Source: F1-20-MAGs119 sp964556145 (lineage in GTDB: Bacteria; Actinomycetota; Acidimicrobiia; Acidimicrobiales; Ilumatobacteraceae). From it: a DNA stretch of 9,659 nucleotides. Positions within the stretch are counted from its first letter, which is position 1. The number at the start of each line of letters is the position of its first letter. This document shows, one piece after another, positions 1 to 5,717 of this stretch. The notes under the pieces were generated by a model. The model saw only the letters and a list, made by a program, of their open reading frames with translations, was not told the DNA's origin and ran no database searches. Made by a program: the position numbers and the translations under genes. The stretch is taken from contig CAZKVD010000064.1 in the NCBI GenBank assembly GCA_964556145.1, positions 1 through 9,659 on the forward strand. Direction: 5' to 3'.

Positions 1-756
1 GTTCTTTGCCCCACCGAGAGCCTGCACTCGCTTGCCGTTGCGGGTGCCGGTTTCGTAGATGTACTTGGCAATCGGGGTCGAACCGACGAAGGACACTGCC
101 GAGATGTCGGGATGTTCGAGCAGTCGGTCGACGGCCACCTTGTCACCGTGGACGATGTTGTAAACGCCATCGGGCAGGCCGGCCTGCTTCAGCAGCTCGG
201 CGACGAACATCGTGACCGACGGGTCCTTTTCGCTGGGCTTGAGTACGAAGGTGTTGCCGCAGGCAAGCGCGGTCGAGAACATCCACATCGGCACCATTGC
301 CGGAAAGTTGAACGGCGTGATGCCGGCAACGACACCGAGGGGCTGACGGATGTTGTACACATCGACCCCGGACGACGCCTGCTCGCTGTACGAACCCTTG
401 AGGAGGTGCGGAACTCCACACGAGAATTCGATGTTCTCGAGACCGCGAGCAACCTCGCCAAGCGCGTCGGAGAGAACCTTGCCGTGCTCGATCGACAGCA
501 ACGCGGCGATTTCCTTGCGGTTGGCATCGACCAGTTCGCGCAGGTTGAACATGATCTCGGCACGGCGCGACAGGTTGGTGGCGCGCCATGCCGGCAGTGC
601 GGCCTTGGCGGTGGCCACCGCGCGGTCGATTTCCGAGATGTCGGCAAAGTCGACCTCGGCTTGGACCTCGCCCGTTGCGGGATTGAACACCTTGCCGGAT
701 CGGCCCGACTTGCCTTCGAGGACCTTGCCGTCGACCCAGTGGGAAATGCGCTTCAT
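1..756 (-). CDS. mmsA: CoA-acylating methylmalonate/malonate-semialdehyde dehydrogenase, N-terminal half
   Basis: The first 252 residues of an aldehyde dehydrogenase of the CoA-acylating MmsA/IolA type are visible; the family is about 500 residues, so the C-terminal half, including the catalytic cysteine, lies beyond the left edge. Visible landmarks are the RGLENIEF stretch (104-111), whose Arg corresponds to the carboxylate-binding Arg of this family, TPFNFP with catalytic Asn150, the NAD-contacting LKPSE (172-176), FVGST (223-227) and GGAKN (248-252), where the window ends. The start ATG at 756 follows a purine-rich AGAGAGAAGAG stretch and gives the usual N-terminus. The enzyme converts (methyl)malonate semialdehyde, NAD and CoA to propionyl- or acetyl-CoA in the cytoplasm. 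It lies 51 nt downstream of the dihydropyrimidinase gene, so its likely role is to use the semialdehyde made from beta-alanine or beta-aminoisobutyrate. Valine or inositol catabolism are alternatives. The family call is firm; the substrate is inferred from context. Confidence 0.93.
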   Translation of the reverse strand, partial: MKRISHWVDGKVLEGKSGRSGKVFNPATGEVQAEVDFADISEIDRAVATAKAALPAWRATNLSRRAEIMFNLRELVDANRKEIAALLSIEHGKVLSDALGEVARGLENIEFSCGVPHLLKGSYSEQASSGVDVYNIRQPLGVVAGITPFNFPAMVPMWMFSTALACGNTFVLKPSEKDPSVTMFVAELLKQAGLPDGVYNIVHGDKVAVDRLLEHPDISAVSFVGSTPIAKYIYETGTRNGKRVQALGGAKN

Positions 757-807
757 GTCGTGTCTCTTCTCTCTACGTTCGTTGTGGGGGAGCTTGGTTG
801 GTTCGGA

Positions 808-2232
808 TCAGTGCAGGTACTGGCTGAGGCCGCGCTTCACGTACTTGCCGTGACCCTTGCGACCGGTGAACTTGTCGTTTTCCATCACGATCATTCCGCG
901 CGACATGACGGTGTCGACCTTGCCGTCGATGACGGTGCCCTCCCAGGCGCTGTGGTCGGTGTTCATGTGGTGCTTGTCGTTGATGCCGATCTTGGTCTTC
1001 GCCTTGGGGTCCCACACGACGATGTCGGCATCGGATCCCGGGGCGATGATGCCCTTCTTCGGGTACATGCCGAACATGCGTGCCGGCGTGGTGGAGCAGG
1101 TTTCGACCCACCGCTCGAGGCTGATCTCGCCGAGAACGACGCCCTGGTAGATCAGTTCCATGCGGTGCTCGACACCGGCAATGCCATTCGGGATTTTCGA
1201 GAAGTCGCCCATGCCGAGTTCTTTCTGATCCTTCATGCAGAACGGGCAATGGTCGGTGGACACAATCGCCAGTTCGTTCATGCGCAGGCCCTTCCACAGA
1301 TCGCTGTGGTGGTGGCGATGGTCGTGCTTGGAGCGGATGGGTGGGCTGCACACGTACTTCGCACCCTCGAAGCCGGGCTGGGCCAGATGATCTTCGAGCG
1401 TCATGTACAGGTACTGCGGGCATGTTTCGGCGAATACGTTCAGGCCCTCGTGTTGGGCCTGGGCGACTTCGTCGAGTGCCTCGGCGGCCGACATGTGCAC
1501 GATGTACAGCGGCACGTTGCCCGCCACCTTCGACAACACGATCGCGCGGTGTGTGGCTTCGCCTTCGAGCAGGCTGGGCCGGCTAATCGAGTGGTACTTC
1601 GGGTCGGTTTCACGACGCGCAAGGTGTTGTGCCACGAGCACATCGATCGCGATGCCGTTCTCGGCGTGCATCATGATCATCGCGCCGTTGTTGCTGGCCG
1701 TTTGCATTGCCTTCAGAATCTGGCCGTCGTCGCTGTAGAACACGCCGGGGTAGGCCATGAACAACTTGAACGATGTGACGCCCTCGTTTTCGACCAGGTA
1801 GGTCATGTCGGCCAGCGATTGATCGTCGATGCCACCGATGATCTGGTGGAAGGCGTAGTCGATCGAGCAGTTGCCCTCGGCCTTGCGGTGCCACGTGGCA
1901 AGGCCCTGTTGCACGTTCTCGCCGTAGCGCTGCAGCGCCATGTCGACGATCGTCGTGACGCCACCCCATGCCGCAGCATTGCTGCCGGTCTCGAAGGTGT
2001 CGGACGCTTCGGTTCCGCCGAAGGGCAGTTCCATGTGCGTGTGCACGTCGATGCCGCCGGGGATGACGTACTTGCCCTTGGCATCGATCGTGCGGTCGGC
2101 CGTCACGCCCATCGCTGCAACCTGTCCGGGTTGGAAGATTGCGGCGATGGTTTCGCCCTCGACGAGAACGTCGCCGGCGCTGAGGCCGGTTGGGCTGATG
2201 ATGGTGCCGTTGACGATGAGTGTGCGTGCCAT
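808..2232 (-). CDS. hydA: Dihydropyrimidinase / D-hydantoinase
   Basis: A full-length 474-residue cyclic amidohydrolase of the amidohydrolase superfamily. It hydrolyses dihydrouracil or dihydrothymine to the N-carbamoyl beta-amino acid, and many relatives also open 5-substituted hydantoins. The binuclear metal site is complete: His64 and His66 in DVHTH, Lys156 (the carboxylated lysine, in TSFKLFMAY), His189, His246 and Asp327. Substrate-contact residues of the D-hydantoinase/dihydropyrimidinase group are also present: Tyr161 five residues after the lysine, Ser297 in CSPPIR and Asn349 in IPNG. These separate it from allantoinases and dihydroorotases. An unusual histidine-rich stretch lies at 303-309. 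The start at 2232 gives the typical N-terminus MARTLIVNG, but only two bases separate it from the assembly gap, so no ribosome-binding site can be seen. It lies between the nitrilase-type amidohydrolase and mmsA on the same strand, which favours pyrimidine catabolism over hydantoin use. Confidence 0.95.
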   Translation of the reverse strand: MARTLIVNGTIISPTGLSAGDVLVEGETIAAIFQPGQVAAMGVTADRTIDAKGKYVIPGGIDVHTHMELPFGGTEASDTFETGSNAAAWGGVTTIVDMALQRYGENVQQGLATWHRKAEGNCSIDYAFHQIIGGIDDQSLADMTYLVENEGVTSFKLFMAYPGVFYSDDGQILKAMQTASNNGAMIMMHAENGIAIDVLVAQHLARRETDPKYHSISRPSLLEGEATHRAIVLSKVAGNVPLYIVHMSAAEALDEVAQAQHEGLNVFAETCPQYLYMTLEDHLAQPGFEGAKYVCSPPIRSKHDHRHHHSDLWKGLRMNELAIVSTDHCPFCMKDQKELGMGDFSKIPNGIAGVEHRMELIYQGVVLGEISLERWVETCSTTPARMFGMYPKKGIIAPGSDADIVVWDPKAKTKIGINDKHHMNTDHSAWEGTVIDGKVDTVMSRGMIVMENDKFTGRKGHGKYVKRGLSQYLH

Positions 2233-2234
2233 GT

Positions 2235-2244
2235 NNNNNNNNNN
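2235..2244. other. Assembly gap (10 N)
   Basis: Ten consecutive N. The length looks like an arbitrary scaffolding value: the amidohydrolase to its right lacks a stop codon and its expected C-terminal residues, and the hydantoinase gene to its left has no room for a ribosome-binding site. The true gap therefore probably exceeds 50 bases. Confidence 0.95.
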
Positions 2245-3029
2245 CGGTCGCGGACCTGTTTGATTTTGTCCATGTCGAGGTCGCGCACGATCAGTTCGTG
2301 CTTGTACGGGTCGCCCACTTCGCCGACGAACTTGCCCTCGGGATCGACGAAGTACGACTGGCCGTAGAAGTCGTTCTCACCCAGCGGTTCGATGCCGACG
2401 CGGTTGATCGCCCCGACGTAGTACATGTTTGCCACGGCCGATGCGGGCTGTTCGATGCGCCAGATGTATTCGGAGAGTCCACGGTGTGTGGCCGACGGGT
2501 TGAAGACGATCTCGGCACCGTTGACACCGAGTGCACGCCAACCTTCGGGGAAGTGGCGGTCGTAACAGATGTACACGCCGACTTTTCCGACGGCGGTGTT
2601 GAACACGGGATAGCCGCCGTTGCCGGGCTTGAAGTAGTACTTCTCCCAGAAGCCCTTCACCTGCGGGATGTGCTGCTTGCGGTACTTGCCGAGGTACGTA
2701 CCGTCGGCGTCAATCACCGCAGCGGTGTTGTAGTACACGCCGGGCTGAACGATTTCGTACATCGGCAACACCAGCACCATGCCCAGTTCCTTGGCGACCG
2801 CCTGGAAACGCTTCGTTGTCGGACCATCGGGGATGTACTCGGTGTACGAGTAGTACTCGGGTTCCTGCACCTGGCAGAAGTAGGGCCCGTAGAAGAGCTC
2901 TTGGAAGCACATCACCTGTGCGCCCTGCTTCTTCGCCTCGTGGGCTGCCGCCTCGTGCTTGTCGATCATCGCCTCTTTGGTGCCGGCCCAATCGGTTTGC
3001 AGCAGTGCCGCTCGAACTACGTTCGCCAT
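2245..3029 (-). CDS. pydC: Nitrilase-superfamily amidohydrolase, probable beta-ureidopropionase (3' end lost in gap)
   Basis: 261 residues of a carbon-nitrogen hydrolase are readable; the frame then enters the run of N, the last two bases (CG) suggesting an Arg. The Glu-Lys-Cys triad is clear: Glu44 in FQELFYGPYF, Lys118 in KYRKQHIP and Cys155 in VYICYDRHFPEG. The accessory Glu129 is in FWEKYYF. The text resembles the beta-ureidopropionase / N-carbamoyl amino-acid amidohydrolase branch, which removes CO2 and ammonia from N-carbamoyl-beta-alanine. Relatives are near 280 residues, so perhaps 15-25 residues are hidden. The ATG at 3029 is preceded, after 8 nt, by a strong GAGGGAGGGG ribosome-binding site, which fixes the start; an in-frame extension further upstream has no such support. 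It is the first gene of the leftward operon with hydA and mmsA, so the substrate is probably the hydA product. N-carbamoylputrescine or a general amide are alternatives. Confidence 0.88.
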
Positions 3030-3138
3030 CTCGCGAACCCCTCCCTCGGAACGTTTCGTCGGGGGCTTTACGCTTTGTACAACCCCCCGCGGGTCATAGT
3101 AGTGACAGAAACAAGTACCCAGAAAAGGGGGTTCACGG
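3030..3138. promoter_or_regulatory. Divergent intergenic region with two perfect palindromes
   Basis: This 109-bp spacer separates the leftward pyrimidine operon from a rightward PPOX-fold gene and must hold both promoters. It contains two 8-bp perfect palindromes, TTGTACAA (3075-3082) and CCCGCGGG (3086-3093), three bases apart. On the minus strand a TACTAT box lies at 3098-3103 and could be a -10 element placing the palindromes just downstream of the start of transcription. No convincing -35 element was found. An operator role for the palindromes is inference. Confidence 0.35.
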
Positions 3139-3558
3139 GTGAACGAAAACGCAAAACCGCCGAAACAGTTGAACCTCTCGGCAAACGCAGAACGGATCCT
3201 TGCCGAGCCGGTGACGGGGACGCTGTGCATCGCCGACGGCTCGGGGATGCCCAACGCGACACCCGTGTGGTTTCTGTGGCGTGACGGAAAAATACTCATC
3301 AGCACGCACGCCGGGCGCCAGAAACACGTCAACGCTCTGCGTGTCGGGCGTGGCTCGTTCAGCGTGATCGACCCGCAGAATCCGTCGCATTACATCGAAC
3401 TGCGCGGACCACTTGCAGTCACCAACGACCCGGAATTCGCCCTGCGCGATGAAGTCGTGCGCAAGCACGGCCACCCCGACGGGTCGGCGTTCGATCCGGC
3501 AACCGCCGTACGGGTCGTCATCGCCCTCACCCCCGAACGGGTCTTGGGGCGCCACTGA
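3139..3558 (+). CDS. PPOX-fold / F420-type (FDOR-B-like) split-barrel protein
   Basis: A 139-residue protein of the pyridoxamine-phosphate-oxidase-like split-barrel fold. Family hallmarks are visible in order: GMPNATPVWFLWRDGKI (36-52), ISTHAGRQKHVNALR (54-68), FSVIDPQNPSHYIELRG (74-90), and the closing segment VRVVIALTPERVLGRH (124-139). The pattern of TPVWF, a GRxKxxN basic motif, DPxNP and a final LTPERV is that of actinobacterial F420-dependent or F420-binding FDOR-B proteins, which are cytoplasmic and act as small oxidoreductases. The bound cofactor (F420, FMN, haem or biliverdin) cannot be settled by eye. The GTG start at 3139 follows AAAAGGGGG at 3122-3130 with suitable spacing. It is divergent from the pyrimidine operon and converges on the next gene with 13 nt between stop codons. 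No link to pyrimidine breakdown is shown, although a flavin- or F420-linked reductase next to it is worth noting. Confidence 0.82.
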   Translation: MNENAKPPKQLNLSANAERILAEPVTGTLCIADGSGMPNATPVWFLWRDGKILISTHAGRQKHVNALRVGRGSFSVIDPQNPSHYIELRGPLAVTNDPEFALRDEVVRKHGHPDGSAFDPATAVRVVIALTPERVLGRH

Positions 3559-3571
3559 CCGGAGTTGGCGG

Positions 3572-4120
3572 CTACTTCTTCTTCGATTTTTCGGCGGCGC
3601 GGCGGGCCTTGCGCGCTGCGCGCTTTGCGGCCTGGGCCTCTTCGTCGACAACCCGCAACTGCATGGCGGGGCTCTGCGAAACCGGAAGCGCGAAGCGCTC
3701 GTCGGCGGCGATCAGTTTTTTGAAACCCTGAAGCGAGAGCGAGTACTGGATGGCCATCAGTTTCGTGACTTCGAGGCCGAACTTTTCGACGACGTCGGGA
3801 AGGATGGCCTGGAGATCCTCGAGTGTCGGGTCATCGGAAGCCGAACCAAGAACTTCGATGCAGTGGCGCGTGCAGGGTTCGCACAGAACGACACAGACGT
3901 CACCGGCGCAACGCCTGCGCTGTGCGCCGTCGCGGATTCTCTCGGCGAGTGTTGATTCGTGCTCGTAGGCCTCGGCACCAAGGCCAGCCACCTGGGCCAG
4001 CACATCGCGAAGTTCTTCATCGAGGGCGAGTGCCGAAGCGGTGAGTTGATCGTCGGTGAGCGCAGCAAGTGCATTCACGAAACGGCGTTCGAGGAGGATC
4101 GATTCGCGGGAGGTTGTCAC
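3572..4120 (-). CDS. Unrecognised protein with five-cysteine cluster and basic tail
   Basis: A 182-residue protein I do not recognise. Three parts are visible. Residues 1-70 are mainly helix-prone and charged. Residues 71-87 hold five cysteines (71, 76, 80, 83, 87; spacing C-x4-C-x3-C-x2-C-x3-C) with His86, a pattern that could bind zinc or an iron-sulphur cluster. Residues 95-145 again look helical (IPDVVEKF-like hydrophobic periodicity with leucines), and residues 165-182 form an Ala/Lys/Arg tail ending in KSKKK, which could bind nucleic acid. There is no signal peptide or membrane segment, so it is probably cytoplasmic. The GTG at 4120 is chosen because a TACACT box lies exactly 6 nt upstream, fitting leaderless transcription; an open frame continues upstream but crosses the divergent neighbour. 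It is divergent from one PPOX-fold gene and convergent with another. The gene call is supported by coding character; no function can be given. Confidence 0.72.
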   Translation of the reverse strand: MTTSRESILLERRFVNALAALTDDQLTASALALDEELRDVLAQVAGLGAEAYEHESTLAERIRDGAQRRRCAGDVCVVLCEPCTRHCIEVLGSASDDPTLEDLQAILPDVVEKFGLEVTKLMAIQYSLSLQGFKKLIAADERFALPVSQSPAMQLRVVDEEAQAAKRAARKARRAAEKSKKK

Positions 4121-4126
4121 GGCGCA

Positions 4127-4132
4127 AGTGTA
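4127..4132 (-). promoter_or_regulatory. Probable -10 box (TACACT) for leaderless transcript
   Basis: TACACT on the minus strand fits the actinobacterial TANNNT -10 pattern and is followed by 6 nt and then the GTG start at 4120. There is no Shine-Dalgarno sequence in between, as expected when transcription begins at or next to the start codon. No clear -35 element is seen. Confidence 0.5.
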
Positions 4133-4153
4133 CGCAGGCGCGCGGTGCGCTGG

Positions 4154-4159
4154 TAGTTT
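4154..4159 (+). promoter_or_regulatory. Probable -10 box (TAGTTT) for leaderless transcript
   Basis: TAGTTT on the plus strand fits TANNNT and is followed by 6 nt and then the GTG start at 4166. No Shine-Dalgarno sequence is present. The arrangement mirrors that of the divergent gene at 4120, which makes chance less likely. Confidence 0.5.
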
Positions 4160-4165
4160 CGCGGC

Positions 4166-4513
4166 GTGAGCGTGCGCATCGATCCGGCGCAATTGGCAAA
4201 CGTGGTTTCGCGTCGTCCGTTCGCATACGTGGTCACCGCGTCGGGTGCCGAGCAACCACATCTGCGCGCAGTGGTTGTTGCGCCGGTGGGTGAGTGGTTC
4301 GTGACCCGGGTCGGATCTCAAACGACCGACAATGTCGCACGAACTCACGGCGTCACTTTGTTGTGGCCACCGCTGCCGACATCGGAATGTCGGGAACAAT
4401 TCGACGATCACTCGGTGATTGCCGACTGTGAGGCAACCACCGAGACGATCGAAGATTCTTTCCAGCTTCGCGCCCGGCCCATCACTGCTGTGTGGCATCG
4501 TCCCGCGCGCTGA
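4166..4513 (+). CDS. Small PPOX-like split-barrel protein
   Basis: A 115-residue protein resembling short actinobacterial proteins annotated as pyridoxamine 5'-phosphate oxidase family. Visible features are FAYVVTASGAEQPHLRAVVV (19-38, the first strand pair), WFVTRVGSQTTDNVARTHGVTLLWPP (44-69, with the phosphate-contacting type of basic/polar loop followed by the LLWPP strand), DDHSVIADCEA (80-90) and the closing LRARPITAVWHRPA (101-114). Relatives share the 'LxWPP ... LxPTRAVLHRPA' plan. Cofactor and substrate are unknown; the chain is shorter than a true PdxH and lacks its C-terminal part, so pyridoxal synthesis is unlikely. The GTG at 4166 is preceded by TAGTTT at 4154-4159 and no ribosome-binding site, which suggests leaderless initiation. 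It is divergent from the five-cysteine protein and convergent with the cold-shock gene. Confidence 0.68.
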   Translation: MSVRIDPAQLANVVSRRPFAYVVTASGAEQPHLRAVVVAPVGEWFVTRVGSQTTDNVARTHGVTLLWPPLPTSECREQFDDHSVIADCEATTETIEDSFQLRARPITAVWHRPAR

Positions 4514-4530
4514 GCGCAACGACTGATGCG

Positions 4531-4551
4531 TTCCGTGCCTGAGGCGCGGAA
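4531..4551. terminator. Terminator-like hairpin between convergent genes
   Basis: A 9-bp stem (4531-4539 with 4543-4551, one G-U pair on the plus strand) around a TGA triloop lies in the 59-bp space between the converging stops of the PPOX-like gene and the cold-shock gene. There is no T-tract on either side, so it is not a classical intrinsic terminator, but its position suits a shared bidirectional end. Confidence 0.45.
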
Positions 4552-4572
4552 GAGGGACGAACGAGCTGTTAT

Positions 4573-4773
4573 TTAAAGCGGACGAACGTTGTGGGCTTCG
4601 ACGCCCTTGCGGCCTTCGCCGAGTTCGAACTCAACCGACTGGCCCGAGACGAGCGTGCGCCGACCGGTCCCCTCGATGTTGGAAAAGTGGACGAAGATGT
4701 CTTCGCCATCCTCGCGGGAGATGAAGCCATAGCCCTTCTCATCGTTGAAGAACTTGACGGTACCGATAGGCAT
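4573..4773 (-). CDS. cspA: Cold-shock domain protein (CspA family)
   Basis: A 66-residue single cold-shock domain, the standard length. It carries the start motif GTVKFFNDEKGYGFI (4-18) with RNP1 (KGYGFI, 13-18) and RNP2 (DIFVHF, 25-30), followed by SGQSVEFEL and the terminal AHNVRP. It binds single-stranded RNA or DNA in the cytoplasm and acts as an RNA chaperone or antiterminator; whether it is cold-induced or constitutive cannot be told. The residue after VKF is Phe9 where most family members have Trp, a conservative aromatic change. The ATG at 4773 has only a weak purine stretch (ACGAGAAA) upstream. A promoter candidate ends about 33 nt upstream, giving a leader of roughly 27 nt, far shorter than the long thermosensor leaders of enterobacterial cspA. 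It is transcribed alone, convergent with the PPOX-like gene. Confidence 0.96.
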   Translation of the reverse strand: MPIGTVKFFNDEKGYGFISREDGEDIFVHFSNIEGTGRRTLVSGQSVEFELGEGRKGVEAHNVRPL

Positions 4774-4806
4774 TAATTTCTCGTTTCTCGATTACTTACG
4801 TGGATG

Positions 4807-4835
4807 AGCGTATAACGGTGTTTTCAATGTGAGAA
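4807..4835 (-). promoter_or_regulatory. Candidate promoter of the cold-shock gene
   Basis: On the minus strand TTCTCA (4830-4835; 4 of 6 matches to TTGACA) and TACGCT (4807-4812; fits TANNNT) are separated by 17 bp. The predicted start of transcription is near 4800, leaving a leader of about 27 nt before the ATG at 4773. Confidence 0.4.
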
Positions 4836-4862
4836 CCCGAGGTCGGATCTTTTTGACTTTTG

Positions 4863-5717
4863 TCAATCGGAGACGAGTGCCTGTATTTCGCTCACCGTGA
4901 CGGGAACCACTCGAGTCGTTCGTCGGTTGGGAAGGCGCCCGGCCCCGCCCCTGTTGGACTTCCACGAAATCACCCACTCGATCGACACCGAGGCGCGGGC
5001 ACCCCTGACGGCATGGCGGTAGGTGTGCATGCAGGGCCCGACGGCCGAATCGCCCAGCTTCGGGTTCCAGGCCACGCCGGGGCCGGCGCAGAAGAAGCGC
5101 CCTCCGCGTCGCGTGTGTGGGTCGTCGGGGTCGACGATCAACTTGACCGGTTTTGCCGTTGCGCGCACCACGAATGGTCCGGTGGGTGTTGGAATCCAGA
5201 CGCTGACGGTCACGGTTCGCCAGGTCGACGGCGACACCCACCACCACATCGGCAATGAAACGACCCCGCGGTGTGCCGGTGGGGACGTGCCAACGAGTGG
5301 AACGGGAATCAGACCGAAGGCGTACTTCGAGGCCTGGCTGGCCATGGTCGAATCGGAGACTTCGGGAACCCAGTGGTACGACAGGTCGAATCCACCGTTG
5401 ATCGACGTTGATCGGCACACCCGCACGTACCAGCGGTAGGTGACGCCGTCGCGCTTGGCGAACGACCAAGGTCGGTACTTGTCGTCGCTGATGACGGTTG
5501 TGCGCCAACGACACGAGCTCGTCTCGAAGTCATCGGGTTCACCGACGTTGACGCCGGCCATCAGTGTTCGTCCGCTTCCACCGACGTCGATGTCGATGTC
5601 GGAATTCGACGGTTTGTCTGCCAGAACCTGCTGCGCAGGTGACGCAAACGCCGAAAGAACGGCAAGCGGGATGATCGAGGCGATGCAGCGTCGCAGGGGA
5701 CTGGAGAGTGGTGTCAT
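4863..5717 (-). CDS. Secreted Trp-rich protein of actinobacterial type, function unknown
   Basis: A 284-residue protein with a Sec signal peptide: basic RR at 9-10, a hydrophobic core (about 11-25) and a likely cleavage near ASPA-QQ (28/29). There is no lipobox. The mature part has four cysteines (69, 101, 210, 229) that could form two disulphides, a PMWWWVSP segment (157-163) and an ending VPVTVSEIQALV. The order of a 'LPxWxWVxPxxW' strand, a C-x-GPG block, a second cysteine before a YxHA-like strand, and a final 'V-V-EIQALV' matches a family of secreted actinobacterial proteins with PKD-like beta-sandwich character, some found near pilus (tad) loci; that match is from memory. The ATG at 5717 has AAAGGG about 8 nt upstream. 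It is divergent from helR across 213 bp and appears to be transcribed alone. The export call is firm; the role is unknown, perhaps surface or envelope. Confidence 0.8.
   Translation of the reverse strand: MTPLSSPLRRCIASIIPLAVLSAFASPAQQVLADKPSNSDIDIDVGGSGRTLMAGVNVGEPDDFETSSCRWRTTVISDDKYRPWSFAKRDGVTYRWYVRVCRSTSINGGFDLSYHWVPEVSDSTMASQASKYAFGLIPVPLVGTSPPAHRGVVSLPMWWWVSPSTWRTVTVSVWIPTPTGPFVVRATAKPVKLIVDPDDPHTRRGGRFFCAGPGVAWNPKLGDSAVGPCMHTYRHAVRGARASVSIEWVISWKSNRGGAGRLPNRRTTRVVPVTVSEIQALVSD

Noticed and set aside
112..2367. A 751-residue open frame on the plus strand opposite mmsA and hydA
   Set aside because: It is antisense to two genes with full catalytic motifs, crosses the run of N and has low-complexity V/H/D/R-rich text with no known domain. 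It is a shadow of codon bias.
2103..3332. A 409-residue minus-strand frame joining the amidohydrolase to sequence beyond the gap
   Set aside because: The reading past the N is out of frame with hydA and the part upstream of 3029 precedes a strong ribosome-binding site. It is a product of the gap, not a fusion.
4121..4519. An upstream extension of the five-cysteine protein to 315 residues
   Set aside because: The extension lies opposite the PPOX-like gene and removes the well-placed TACACT box; its text is Arg/His/Thr-rich shadow sequence.
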